From: Branchiostoma floridae
Lineage: Eukaryota; Chordata; Leptocardii; Amphioxiformes; Branchiostomatidae
Direction: 5' to 3'
Assembly (NCBI RefSeq): GCF_000003815.2
Contig: NC_049983.1
Coordinates: 11,251,410-11,315,409 of the forward strand
Length of the DNA stretch: 64,000 nt
A program made the translations under genes and the position numbers. This document shows positions 13,201 through 23,644 of this stretch, one piece after another. The notes beneath the pieces are model-generated. The model did not search any database, was not told the DNA's origin, and was given only the letters and a program-made list of their open reading frames with translations. Each line of letters starts with the position of its first letter. Position 1 is the first letter of the stretch.

Positions 13201-16200
13201 ATTGCCTGGTATTGTTATACACAGAGTATCGATATAGTCTACTTATTAGCTGTATAATCATCGTTTCGTTGTGCTTCGTCGAGAACAAAGTCAACAAAGT
13301 ACTTCTATAGGTATAGTTTTGGTTTGTTTTAAGCAATTAACATTCTAATAATTTTTTTTCATAAAAGCAATGTTTAAAACAATATTATCGAGACCCCCTC
13401 TCTTACATACATATAAAAGTAAAACCAAGAGAATGCATTGTATATGAGTATGTGCCCTTTTTTTCATAAAAGCAATGTTTAGAACAATATTATCGAGCTC
13501 TCTCACATGCATATAAAAATAAAATCAAGAGAATGCATTGTATATGAGTTTGTGCCCTCTGTACCGTACAGGAGTAAGGAAACGTATGTACAATGTATGT
13601 GTCCTCTATACCATACAGGAAGTATTGCCAGCTCACCACTGCTGAGGCGAACAACATGACGCAGCTGGACGCCATCGTCAGGTATCTGGAGAACGATAAC
13701 AAGGGCAGCGCCAAAAGCCCGGTCATCGCCAAACAATGTGAGTTTTTTTTTCTTGGTTGATTTCACTTTCGGGCTTCTATATATATATATATTGTACAAA
13801 GATATGTACTAATGCATGTAATTGTATACAAGTTAACTGCATGAGTAATGTTTATCTACAACGATGCACTATGTATAGTGCTCACCCCCTTACCGTGTTC
13901 AGCAAACTTAAAGATTAGTCAACTTTTTTGCATTTTCGATTTTTATTGAGTCACAACAATATATTCCTCCGTATAATGAGCACTGCCAGGTAGAAATATT
14001 GGAGCAGTAAAATATAATGCTTTTATTTCACAGGTGATAAGGTAAAGAATTTACTTTTGATTTCACAGATAGCATATCAGTTGATTTTTTCCTCACGGCA
14101 CCTTCCATGTTTACTGCTTGAACAAAAACAAGTTCATTTAAACAAAATGCCCTCTGGATTATGATATATCCGTGAAAAGCTATATGTGTTGTTCTATTCT
14201 TCATCATTCCATGTTAACAAATCGTACCACAGGCAACAAAGACATGGTAGATCAGGTGGTATTCGATGCCCTACAAACATGGTTTTTGGAGGGCGTGTGG
14301 ACCGACAAGGCGCAGTCGCGGAGAGGTAACAAGTGAGTGGTTTGTACCTACCTTTGGGTGTTCTTTACGTCATGCACCTTTTCTTCAGGTAACAGAGAAC
14401 TTGTGGATCACGTGATGTTCGACGCTGCTATCACGGAGGTGCTGGATTCCTATTGGATTGCCGTTAAGGGGAACAGCACCAAGTGAGTAACTCACCGCCG
14501 CTGCTGATTTCTGTCCCGTCAACGGTCGTTGCCTTTTGAAACGGGCGTTGCCTGTCGTCATAGCCCCTCATTCCACAACTTGATGTTTCGTAGCGCAGTT
14601 GGTTAGGGAGTAGGGTTTAGGCTTTTTGACTCGGGTCCGTTTTTATTTTCGATAATCTTCTTACCATGTATCACCATATTGTCAGTGTCATGCAATTTTG
14701 ATTGAAATATTGCTCCTCCTACAAAAAGGCATAAACTATGGTATTGACTGGTCAGCGATATGGCAACGACCGTTTCAAATGGCAACGACCGTTACCGAGA
14801 CGAACACGCACACTGCCGCACCGCCACAATCAAAATCTCTCTTTCTAATTCTTTCTTTCTTAGTGGGTGAAATAACTTGATACTAACGCACGGTGCAGGT
14901 GATATCACGGGCTTGTATATTGGTGAAGGTGATTCACAGCACGGTGTAGAGGCACCATATTAAAATTACATAGAGAATCATTAGACGTCTTCCTAATCTT
15001 ACAATAACACTTTATCTCACCAAACTGCAAGTGAGATGTAGGTACGTAGACCCAGGGTAATACAATTCCTCTTCTCGAAAAGACAGTAGAATCTAGTGTT
15101 CCTTACGAGGTCTTGTTGACTGTCTATGATATGCGTCTAAACAGCGGTACCTAGCTTCTATACAGTGAGCAATTTAAGCATTGTTTTCTCCATGTGTACT
15201 TGACATGTGAAATTGGATACGAATATACTTATCTTCAAAATGTATTTCTCAAAATCAGGTAGACAGCTCGAATATTTCTCGATAGTAATATACACAGCTT
15301 TTACTAACCCATTGTGCATTGATGACATCGGTTACACTGTGCCCTTGCCTCCAAGGCATGGAATTCAGCAGGTTTTCGTAGGAACCAAGGGCGGAGTGAC
15401 CCGCTTCTACTCATACCTGGAGCATCCTGATGAGATGACAGAGCGGTGAGTACATCATCATTCTATCACTACAGAGATTAGTTGTTGGGCCGAGGAACAA
15501 ATGTCGTGTTTCCTGTTTCCCGACCAACACTGAAAAAAACCTGCCGACCCTAGCCTCTATTGGGTGGGCAGTGGATTCACATAGATTCCAGTTAGAGGAT
15601 TTTCATTCAGCCTGCTTCCTATTCTTGAGTAAAAAAAAACATCTTGAGTTTATTTTATCCTATCTTATGAAGGATAAATATCCATGTTTTTGCCGAAGCC
15701 AAAAGGAAATAAAACGATAATTCCTCCTGGCTAATACCTTCTGACCCTTATTTTTCGGGAGGGAAACAGGACCAAGACATTTTCCATAGGCTTAGGAACA
15801 TTTCACTAGATTTACATGACCTCATAACTTCGTCAAATGATGTTAACATTTACGGGTAACGTATTGTAAATATTTCTCAGGAGCTATGCAAATAAGGTTC
15901 TCATTTACATAAGTTGTATCAGTTGATCATCTTGTCCAACGAACTATGCAAGTGTTACCTAAGACTTTTCTACCACGTGTTAACCCCTACCATATTATCT
16001 ACAGGGACTTTATCAATAAAACCAAGAACACAATCCAGGCGACGTACTACAAGCGTGCAGCTGAGCTTGGTCCTGGCTACTTTGTGTACTCCGTACCGTT
16101 TGATCAGGGTAAGACAAACTGAGTTCTCATGGATAGCATGTGTATATTCGACACTATGACGTCTGTCTATTTTGAACAAAGAAATATTTCTATTGAGAAT

Positions 16201-19200
16201 ATATCCTCCCAAAATCCAATACTGGAAGCCACTTGGCAAAATACTACTACAAATTTGAAACAATTAGATTAATAAGAACGATGTGATTACTAGACACTAG
16301 CCAAAAGTAGTAGACAAAATGCAAAGATTCGAAGTTGACACGTTTCAAATAATTATAAGTACATTATAAGATGAGACTATGTAGTAAAGGCAGCACATAA
16401 CGTGTATAGGATTGCTACGAAAAGTTTTTCGGTTATCATTTGCATATAGGTTAAAATGTTCATTATATTAAAGTTTTGATGGTCAGGAATTACATTCTGG
16501 TGCCCATGTTAGGCCTAAAACGTTCCTACAAAGTATCCGCATTGAAAATCATGTTTTTTTACCTTTTCAGGCCTGTCCAATGATACCAACTTCGTAGTGA
16601 CCGCATCGACCGCAATCTTCTTACAAAAGGGCGGACCGAGGGCAGTCGCTGCAGGTAAGGCAATCTCAACATCCAATTAACTGCTGAAGAGATGTAGTAG
16701 TACAAAGTTAGAATTGGTAACAGCAAAGTTTATTGCAAAGTTATGCTCGTAGGCTGCTTGGAAGTGAGAACAAACAAGGATAGTATACGTGTCCAAAAAT
16801 GCTTGAAGAGATTTCGAATGCTCATTTGTTTGCATGGACGCATGTACGCGTATGTTCACCGAGATACGGTAGTTCCGTAGACTAGTAGGTCACTCTTTTG
16901 AACTTATCTTGGCATGCTGAGCATTGCCTTGGCTTATGAGGATGATGTCAGTCATAACACAGGCACCTGCCCTGCATTGTTGGAACTCTTCTGTGCGCCG
17001 TACATATAATCAATAAATGTCGCAAATGTATTACTTGAGTAGCTTACATTTTTCCCTAACCAAGAGATCGGTACTGGTCATTTGATGGAAAAGATAAAGA
17101 TGTGAGGTTGTAGGCTTCAAGAAGATTGGATAACCTTTTTAACTGGTAAGCAGGTTGAATCAGTCCAATGGTGATGATATATTTTCTTCTCTGTTTGTTC
17201 ATCAGTGGCCGGACTTCAGATGAACCACGAATCGTTCAGCAATCTGTTCTTTGCTGCTACGGCTAAGGTAGATGGTTTGTTTTACCTTGGCTTTGCTGTG
17301 AAGTAACTCTTTATGTGTAGTCCTGTTACGGAGTATCCGGGCAATGATTGCACCGATAATTTCCCGTGGGGTTTCGGACAGAAGATATGATCTAAAGCCG
17401 TAATATTTGCCCATTTTAAAGAGACACATAGGAATAGCAGCACATAACTTCATTTCCTTTTATTTCCCTTAGTCCATATTGTCGGTAGAATTACCTCAAC
17501 AAAGAACTATTGATTCAATCATTTCCCCTGAGTAAGTCGCTACATGATACAGTCGCTGGAACCAGAGTTAACATACCATGCTTGCCCATTCTTTGGAGGT
17601 GTGATTTACATACATACATGTAAGATACATGTGTCTACATAGAAATCCTACTGCTCTACCTTAGAGAGTATATCAATTGTGATCCAGTAATTGGAATAGA
17701 CAGCTTCATACCTTGGCACGAACAGATCTGAATGAGCTTTGTGACTAACTTTTTTTTTCTGACAGTGTGCTGACAGCACCAGGCCTGAGGACTGCATTAG
17801 CTGCGATGAGGACGATGTAAGTTTACTACATGTATATCTTATAAATGCATAGTAACTAATTTGACACAATTTTTTGCGACTTAAGCTATCTGTCTCTGAG
17901 AACATCGTTGAACATTTATTCTATTCCTGAAACCTAAGGATTGTAGTCTGTGTTTGTTATGATTATGATTCGTTGCCAGTTTATTGGGAAATGTGCTCAC
18001 TTTATAAACCCATCCCCAGGATGTAGACTGCTATCTACTGGACGACGGAGGATACATCGTTGTTTCAGAACAATCAGAGGACGTAAGAAATGCTTCGTTA
18101 TATTTGCAGACAATATCGTGGTGACATGCAGCTTTTGAATTCAATTACTAGTATTTAAAAATCATCTTGCGCCTCTTTAAGGAATCAGACTTTGCTGAGA
18201 TCCTGAGACGTCTATGGTAAAAGATCAAGACGTAGTAATTTATCTTGTCTTTATAAGAGCTTCTAATCACGAAACTGCTTTCAACTATGTTTTCTATTTA
18301 TGCGGATTTGACTGAGGTGGACTACATCAAATCACGTCAATTAAAATTTCATTTCTGTACTTTTTCCAGATCGGGAGATTCTATGGTGAAATCGATGGGA
18401 CCATGATGTCAGAGATGGAAGAACTCGGCCTCTATGACAAGTAAGTGGATTCTATCTAACCTACTTGAATAATTTCATGAGGTTGCTAGGTCACTGGATA
18501 AAAAAGTTCTTCTTATACAACCAAGGGTACACAACTACCAATCTAAGTATATGGATAAATACTTAACGTTTGGGATTGCATCGGTTAGCAGCGACACCTA
18601 GCTGCAGTGCGTGATGGAACCAGTCAGCATTGCCTGAGGAAGGTGACAGACGGTCACCGAAACGTTAATCTTGAATAAAATACTCCATGATGTACAAAGA
18701 ACTTTGTTATTTTGTTATAACCTTTCTATGCAGTTGCTGAAAAACTGAAAAAGCTTACTCAAAACGCACTTACTAATACAGTGAATGGACAAAGATAGGA
18801 TGCCTCATTTTTGCGGGACGAAACGTTCGTTGACCATGTCTATGTCGCTTCCTTTCTGTAGGATTGACCTGATAGACTACCAGGGTATGTGCAGAACAAC
18901 TTCTGCTGACTCCACTGCTGCGGCATCACGGTTACTTAATGTAAATATGACTATATCATCATATTATTGCTGCTTTTAACTTGAGATAAGAAAAACTACA
19001 TAAATATAGTATTGCTGTTTCTAATGTTAGCATATTACGTAATATTCCTAAATGTTAAACAAATTCAAGAATACAAATACATGTACCAGTTGATCTAAGC
19101 ACGCAATTCGTAATATCAAGAATAGTCGATATGATTTGTATTCAACTTCGAATGTTGATTTTTATTCCAGCCGATTATGAACCTGATAGGCTACGTCCTG

Positions 19201-21419
19201 TGGTGGTCGAAGGAACTGGTAGTGTAAGTATCACTTTATGTAATCGTTAACTTTAGGTAAACTAGTCGCTCAAAGTAGTTCAATGGCAAGAATATTATCA
19301 TACATGGAAAAAAGGCTGTTTTATGATATAGGATACATATTTTCAAAATGCAAGTGTGAAATGTTAAAAGATAAGTTATTATAATGTAACAATCATTTCT
19401 TTTACAGACTACTGGCGCAATTTAGCCTGTACAATTTGCTATCGGGACAGTTTGAGTATGCGTCAGCAGGTGTGTACTTTGCTTTGTGCTTTTCCGTCTT
19501 TTTCACAATGCCCGTTGCATATATATATATTCCACAGAATTGAGTGCTTAAAGTCAATACATATTTTCATGGCTACCATTTAAGCCAAGTACAAGTACAA
19601 GTGGTAGATCAGGGTATATCCCTGTAGTTCAACTAATAGCAGGCTCGCAGTTGAACTACTGGTTCCGATTCCTTTTTTTAACTGAGAGAGCCCGTTTTCT
19701 TCCTGAACATCTTGGTTGGGGCTACACTTGTCTTTCGGAAGGGAAGTAAACTGGAGGTCCTGTGTTCAATGTGTACTTCGAGTATACCCTGCTACAGAGG
19801 GGTGCTAGATATACGCTGCTACAGAAACAGCAAGGAAACTTGCTGATCTATGTGCAACCAGTCACTACAAGGTAAACAACAACAACAATTCAATTCAGGT
19901 AACAAAGGTAGACCCTTTCCAAGTTGCCCCATCATCGTTTACGTTGTGCTATTTTGTTGCAGGCTCAGGGCCAGATTACGCACCATGTGATAAGGGCGTC
20001 ACCCTTTACAAGGCCAACTTCTCTATCAACAAGGAGATGGGTTTTGACGGCTACATGGACTGTAACGACTGTCAAAAGTAAGTACTTTGCTCGTGGTGTA
20101 TGCCACCAACAAGCATCAAAATGATTTCATAGAAGCTTTATTCTAATAGTATCTTATTGCAAGTCCATGCCCATGTGGCTATGTAATTGCAAGTGAACAT
20201 AGAATTGATACAAACGTACTAACATGAAGGGACAACAAGTGAATAATATAACTTCTAATATACTAAGATTAGTGATTGAATGGATATACAGTGTACAGAA
20301 TAGGGTTCTATACCTACGTTATAATACTATTGCGGGGTTTGACTTCTTTGAAAACAACAAAAAGTACACTGACTTTGATACCGCCAACTATATGGTACAG
20401 AATAGAAATACAAAATCAATGTGTGTGTTTTGCAGGTCGTTCAGCATCAAACTGGTGCCGAAGAGCAACCTGATCCTGCTGGCTGTGGGCAGCAGCTGTC
20501 CCTGTAACCTGGTCTCCAACTTCGACCTCGTCCCACAGGAAGTCAGCTATATCCTTCACAGCCATGTATTTCTAAGTTGGTTACTTATCTGTAACGCCAT
20601 AAGTTCCACCAAGGAAGTTAGCCCCCTTGCTTCATCGATCAACAACCACAGAATCAACTAACAATCCTGGTCTTGTTATTTTACAGCTTTCTACACCTAC
20701 AAATGTTTATCTCGAATAACTTAAATAGGGTTCTAGTCTTGCGCTTTTATTACTTTACTCTGATATCAGGTATAGTGTAAGTGTCCCTGTCGTAATGGTG
20801 GAGTGTTGCTTGCTTTTAGTTGATTTGATCTGCAGTTTTACTTTCATCATTTCTTTCGATTGAAAGGTAATCCTCGTTCAAACGGTCTAGAAACAATAGC
20901 TGACCCTGTGAAGGGTAAATAGATAGTTGTGATCGAGCCGTTAGCCAGCTATGCTAAAAACGATAACAGCAGTTTTTATTGCTTTTGCATATAACCTTTT
21001 TTACGATGACGTTCTACGTAATTTAGTGACACCTATGGGGGCTGTACATGTGGTAGAAAATCTTACTCCGTATCTAGCTTGTATTCCTTGACTGCTGTGC
21101 ACATGGCTCCAATGACACCCTGCTCTGTGAGAGACGGTTGTCACAAAAGGAACGTCGCCGGCCAGACAAATGCTACAACTACCACGCCAAGGTGAGATCG
21201 CCTTTTCTTCAAAATCTGACCATAAAAAGATAATTCCCATTCAAATGGTTCAAGCTTGCTAAAACATTTGCAAAAATATTCTTACCTGTTTGGTGATTTT
21301 TTGTTCTACAGGAAGATCCAAAGAAATGTGGACGAGCCAGTTCTCTGGTGGTGTCACCGCTGCTTCTTCTCCTCACCCTTCTCTTCACGGTCAAAGAAGC
21401 CTTCCTGCCGCGCACGTGA
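520..21419 (+). CDS. CACNA2D3: Voltage-gated calcium channel alpha2/delta subunit, alpha2delta-3/4 type (5' end missing)
   Basis: Auxiliary, extracellular subunit of high-voltage-activated calcium channels; in this family it raises surface expression of the pore subunit and acts at synapses. About 34 exons join in frame: an N-terminal region, a VWA domain with an intact MIDAS (DRSGS), a Cache-type region, the Cys-rich C-terminal region and a hydrophobic C-terminus suited to a GPI anchor. Peptides such as [20 protein letters not shown] and [11 protein letters not shown] are those of alpha2delta-3/-4 rather than -1/-2. The visible exons give about 997 residues; the family is about 1,090, so the signal peptide and first 100 or so residues lie before the window. 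Orthology to the single vertebrate gene CACNA2D3 is not proven; it may be a pre-duplication ancestor of both 3 and 4. The least certain parts are exon 1682-1751 and the join between exons 20436-20541 and 21078-21191. Confidence 0.93.
1423..1522. other. 100-N assembly gap
   Basis: Exactly 100 N, likely a placeholder of unknown true size. Both flanks carry a similar AGGAAGTGATGRCTCACACT segment, so a tandem repeat probably caused the gap. Confidence 0.95.
1682..1751 (+). CDS. CACNA2D3: Tentative alpha2/delta exon linking the N-terminal region to the VWA domain
   Basis: The preceding exon leaves one base and the next exon needs two, so the missing piece must be 1 mod 3 long. Taking AG at 1680-1681 and the weak donor GTTCAC at 1752 gives 70 nt, which is exactly compatible and produces [13 protein letters not shown]...DGECW followed by YIQ, keeping the conserved Trp-Tyr-Ile-Gln. 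A far stronger donor (GTGAGT at 1742) breaks the frame. Conservation with vertebrate sequences is poor and the polypyrimidine tract is weak. The true exon could instead lie in the nearby N gap 1423-1522. Confidence 0.35.
1888..2038. mobile_element. Long-armed hairpin element
   Basis: TAATCTCCAAGCAGATTCCT and about 35 further bases recur as the reverse complement at the other end, with a loop of about 45 bp between. The end motif CTCCAAGCAGA recurs at 48842, 49170, 33570 and 63965, which defines a dispersed family. Confidence 0.85.
2126..5302 (+). CDS. CACNA2D3: alpha2/delta VWA-domain exons (2126-2276, 3433-3597, 4019-4132, 4424-4502, 5253-5302)
   Basis: Five exons encode the von Willebrand factor A domain, which binds a divalent cation and is needed for channel trafficking. 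The MIDAS motif DRSGS is at 2172-2186, and a second metal-site Asp (ITDG) is at 4073-4075. Exon 4424-4502 reads [20 protein letters not shown], and exon 5253-5302 completes [20 protein letters not shown], both strongly alpha2delta-3-like. Phases are 0/0, 0/0, 0/1 and 1/0 at the successive junctions, and every junction keeps the frame. The 2594-3012 and 4515-4775 transposon copies lie in introns of this block. Confidence 0.93.
2594..3012. mobile_element. hAT-like non-autonomous transposon (MITE)
   Basis: Terminal repeats TAGGGCTGGG / CCCAGCCCTA are flanked by a perfect 8-bp target duplication GTAGCGCT (2586-2593, 3013-3020), the hallmark of hAT transposons. The inside is rich in ACCGG and GGACCTG short inverted motifs and has no ORF. 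It lies in an alpha2/delta intron. Confidence 0.85.
4515..4775. mobile_element. Inverted-repeat element (copy 2)
   Basis: The left arm AAGGTGGCATCTCACTGCAC and onward through GCGGCACTG is matched by the reverse complement at the right end. It starts only 13 bp after the last base of exon 4424-4502, so it sits just beyond the splice donor. Confidence 0.85.
5746..8717 (+). CDS. CACNA2D3: alpha2/delta exons after the VWA domain (5746-5829, 6401-6439, 8661-8717)
   Basis: Three phase-0 exons. 5746-5829 reads [14 protein letters not shown], matching the conserved [11 protein letters not shown] segment. 6401-6439 is a 13-codon exon, [13 protein letters not shown]. 8661-8717 reads [14 protein letters not shown], matching the MTTVAMPVF stretch that opens the following Cache-type region. 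No further exon is convincing in the 2.2 kb between the last two. Confidence 0.88.
6104..6385. repeat. Two-copy tandem duplication of about 146 bp
   Basis: GAAATGATGCAACGATTG at 6104 and GAAATGATACAACGATTG at 6250 begin two copies that run, with divergence, to the same CCATTCGATGC end. The second copy ends 16 bp before the 39-nt exon 6401-6439. Confidence 0.85.
9127..9148. repeat. Poly-G tract
   Basis: A run of about 14 G after a T run, in an alpha2/delta intron. Confidence 0.9.
10122..12130 (+). CDS. CACNA2D3: alpha2/delta Cache-type region exons (10122-10202, 10646-10720, 11117-11209, 11519-11590, 11801-11862, 12060-12130)
   Basis: Six exons with canonical junctions encode the sensor-like region: [19 protein letters not shown], then [21 protein letters not shown], then [16 protein letters not shown], the segment with [13 protein letters not shown], the segment with [12 protein letters not shown], and [18 protein letters not shown]. 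This Cache (extracellular ligand-binding) fold is standard for alpha2/delta proteins. The first four exons are phase 0 at both ends; the next two split Ser and Gly codons. Confidence 0.92.
12336..12353 (+). CDS. CACNA2D3: Possible 18-nt alternative microexon
   Basis: An AG at 12334-12335 and a GTACGT donor at 12354 enclose 18 nt that enter and leave in phase 1, as the flanking exons 12060-12130 and 13149-13197 require. Inclusion would add GMLRRN without shifting the frame. The flanking exons also join correctly without it, so it would be optional. Short size limits confidence. Confidence 0.33.
13149..13737 (+). CDS. CACNA2D3: alpha2/delta exons 13149-13197 and 13619-13737
   Basis: The first exon reads [17 protein letters not shown], with the Trp codon split across the intron. 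The second reads [20 protein letters not shown] and ends after the single base T, so the next exon must supply the last two bases of a Cys codon; both alternative exons downstream do so. The second exon is preceded by a duplicated block that includes a second, non-functional acceptor at 13570-13571, whose use would shift the frame by 47 nt. Confidence 0.88.
13360..13560. repeat. Two-copy tandem duplication of about 105 bp before an exon
   Basis: CATAAAAGCAATGTTTARAAC begins copies at 13360 and 13465. The downstream tails continue as a diverged third stretch (CCTCTGTACCGTACAG, then CCTCTATACCATACAG), so the functional acceptor of exon 13619-13737 has an unused duplicate 47 bp upstream. Confidence 0.8.
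14233..14332 (+). CDS. CACNA2D3: alpha2/delta mutually exclusive exon, version A
   Basis: 100-nt exon reading [18 protein letters not shown] and ending in AGN-K. It aligns with the vertebrate segment [23 protein letters not shown]. It enters in phase 1 and leaves in phase 2. Version B, 56 bp downstream, is homologous, starts in the same phase 1 and ends in the same phase 2. Joining A to B would therefore shift the frame, so only one can be used per transcript. Confidence 0.85.
14389..14482 (+). CDS. CACNA2D3: alpha2/delta mutually exclusive exon, version B
   Basis: 94-nt exon reading [20 protein letters not shown], then [12 protein letters not shown]. It is closer than version A to the vertebrate sequence (FDA...YW). 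It has the same entry and exit phases and the same AA|GTGAGT donor as version A. The 56-bp spacer between the two is probably too short to be spliced as an intron, which would reinforce mutual exclusion. The exon adds an N-glycosylation sequon (NST). Confidence 0.87.
15356..17267 (+). CDS. CACNA2D3: alpha2/delta exons 15356-15445, 16005-16108, 16571-16654, 17206-17267
   Basis: The first exon reads [20 protein letters not shown], matching the family's VAFLGTRTGLSR. The next exons give [20 protein letters not shown], then [15 protein letters not shown], then [20 protein letters not shown]. These match the WYRRAAEQ, VVTASTSI and AVGIQMKLEFF segments of alpha2delta-3. All junctions are phase-consistent with either alternative exon upstream (AA|G Lys split). 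Confidence 0.9.
17766..18940 (+). CDS. CACNA2D3: alpha2/delta Cys-rich exons (17766-17816, 18020-18082, 18370-18440, 18862-18940)
   Basis: These encode [17 protein letters not shown], then [20 protein letters not shown], then [20 protein letters not shown], then [13 protein letters not shown]. They match the C-x-x-SCDDETVNCYLIDNNGFILVSE and GDFFGEIEGAVMNKLL segments and the YDYQAMC motif of vertebrate alpha2/delta. The Cys residues are those available for the alpha2-delta disulfide linkage, although the exact pairs cannot be assigned here. Confidence 0.9.
19171..20541 (+). CDS. CACNA2D3: alpha2/delta delta-region exons (19171-19223, 19408-19469, 19963-20077, 20436-20541)
   Basis: These give [38 protein letters not shown], then a segment with [14 protein letters not shown] and DCNDCQK, then [20 protein letters not shown] followed by CPC. 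They match the PCDTEYPAFV...CEDCSKSFVIQQIPSSNLFMVVVDSSCLC region. The end of the last exon is ambiguous: a phase-0 donor at 20542 (GTCAGC) or at 20566 (GTATTT) would both keep the frame. Confidence 0.85.
21078..21191 (+). CDS. CACNA2D3: alpha2/delta penultimate exon
   Basis: Contains [20 protein letters not shown] followed by KCYNYHAK, which matches [26 protein letters not shown] of alpha2delta-3. The donor GGTGAG follows in phase 0. The acceptor at 21076-21077 is the nearest in-frame AG; it adds [10 protein letters not shown], which is not conserved, so the exon may begin elsewhere. Confidence 0.8.
21312..21419 (+). CDS. CACNA2D3: alpha2/delta last coding exon with GPI-signal-like C-terminus
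   Basis: Reads [20 protein letters not shown] and continues hydrophobic (LLTLLF) to a short charged end and a TGA at 21417-21419. The vertebrate counterpart is EENARECGGAPS followed by a hydrophobic tail. The small residues after the Cys (GRASS) suit a GPI attachment site. This agrees with the view that alpha2/delta proteins are GPI-anchored rather than spanning the membrane. Confidence 0.88.
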   Translation, partial: EDPKKCGRASSLVVSPLLLLLTLLFTVKEAFLPRT

Positions 21420-23644
21420 GGATCGCACGGTGGCGCTACAGACAACACTTCATACTCCAATAACTCCGCGTGCAATGCTGTGCATGATGACAGTCAAGTG
21501 TCCAAAGAGGAAATATTTTACTCTTTCTATGATGTACCAATCTTATATCTACCCGTGACTTCTTGTGACTTATAGCGGTGTACTCCCGTTCCATTTGTCT
21601 TCTGTTTGTTTGAAGACTGTACACCCAATTTATTAGTGTTGGCAATTTTCCATCCTCAAGTCGACCTTTCAAGATTTCTGTGACCTTCCAATTGCAATGG
21701 AAATTATTTTCTGCATTGAATCCAGAAGTCATAAGATCCGTTTATCTATTATCAAGCTGACATGAAATCTACAGAACACCTTACGATCAAGTATTTCATA
21801 CCTGGACTCGAGAAGTACAGAAGCATCACGGTTCTGTTCGGACGCAGCACAGAGTGAGTTTTATGGATTTACAAGATTTTGTCAGAAAGAAATGATGTGT
21901 ATTTTGTAAGTAGAGGGAAGAAAAATGAGGGCAACTGTTGTTTTTGCCGATATTACGAAGTCTGTTTTACCTGACCTCCTAATTTTTTTATTATCACGAC
22001 TGGGGTCTCTAAACATCGAGTTGTTTTAGTCTTCTAGTTAGCTTTGTTTGTCATGTAGGTAGCATGTATCTGGTTTAGTTAGCGTATGCGTAAATGTTCG
22101 TCTACATCAACTAAAACAGATGTTTTATTTTTTATACCTTTTGTGCAGTAGAAAAACAAGGTGCATAGAAATACTTGGGACGAAAGGATTGCGAAATACG
22201 TTTAAGACAAAGTCGCACCCTTTTGGCCCATCGTGTGAAAGAATAGGCGTGTTCATGATCAAATCTTAAAGTATCACAAAAAATCAAGTCAAAGTAAGGA
22301 AGGCGTCTTTGTGACTAATTTTTTTTCCTTCAAAGCCATCTGATTACCACTTTGAACAGTACATGATGGACAACACATACTTTTATTTATAGTTGTACTT
22401 TATTCAACAAAACACGTCCAGATATACATCGTGTGTTTCTTTGACAAAATAATCACAGTGGCTGATGGCTATGTAAATAATCGAAGGATGCTACAGCTAC
22501 TGAATCTAACAACAATCGCAACACTGTAGGATAGGCTCTTTTCATTAATAAACATATAGGAGAACATGTAACATGCTTGTGGAAATGTCACATCATTAAC
22601 CAAGATAACGTTGATCTTTTAGAGACGTACTGTTGCCTTATATGCTGTGATCGCTAGCCTGAGACCCAGGCTTGGTCAGCTATAGTATAGTTGGCGGTTG
22701 TTACCCCGTCATCACGTCTGGCCGAGAGAAGCCAAGATTGGCGCGATCTAAAGCCAAACAGGACTGGGTCTCAGGCTAGCGGTCGGAGGAGTTTTTGAAA
22801 AGGACTGTTGTACAAGAACGGATAGCCTGATACATATTAGGGATCTTTACAGATACATGTCGACGGTCTGAATTTTGGCGACGCCTAAGGGGCGAGCCAA
22901 ATCGTATATTATTTTTGTTGGTACAATTTTAACACCGCATTGAGTTGTGTGATTAGATTATTTCTTGCATTACATTATGATTGCAAACGTTTGGAAGCAC
23001 TGCTTAAAAATGTACAGGTGAGAGAGAAAACCCTTATTTTCTACGGTGACTTTGTTTTGTTAATAATGCTTTTAATGTGTTCGAACACAAACAGAAAAGT
23101 GTATGATACTCCGTAAAGTCTGTTTACGAGAATAAGGAGCGTAGTGTTTCTTGTTACAGTAAAGGTTCACACAATATGAATAGATAGAAATCTGGTCTGC
23201 AATTTATGGTAAAGATATTCGGCTTGTACAATAAGTCTTGTACAATAATTTGTAAAGAACAAAAAACAGAGATTCTAACATTATCAACCTTATGTTGATT
23301 GAAAGCTGTCAATATGTCAGTGTTTACAAACTTACTTTGTAGAGCGCACATGTTGATAAATCTGTGTGTGACTGAAAGGGAATTAATTTCTTGTGTCTTA
23401 ATCCAGCGGAGCTTCTATTTCGGATTGACAAGTCTGTGCAATCGAAACATAACAATATATGTGATAGACAAAAATGCATGCATGCATGGTTTGTAGTCTG
23501 ATCTACAGGTACATTATGTATGTATTCTTCTAACTTGGTGTCGAGTTGATTTCGGACTCTGGCTACTGAGAATGTATCTGTTTTTTGAACGATGTTGCCA
23601 TGTCAATTTGTACATTATGTGAAACTCGAATGTTTCTTAATAAA
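21420..23644 (+). other. alpha2/delta 3' UTR and candidate poly(A) signals
   Basis: No open frame follows the stop codon. Canonical AATAAA hexamers occur at 22547-22552 and 23639-23644. The first would give a 3' UTR of about 1.1 kb; use of the second would place the 22653-22780 MITE inside the UTR. RNA evidence is needed to choose. Confidence 0.45.
22653..22780. mobile_element. 128-bp MITE
   Basis: 16-bp perfect terminal inverted repeats GCTAGCCTGAGACCCA / TGGGTCTCAGGCTAGC. No coding capacity. It lies just after the first poly(A) signal of the alpha2/delta gene. Confidence 0.88.
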
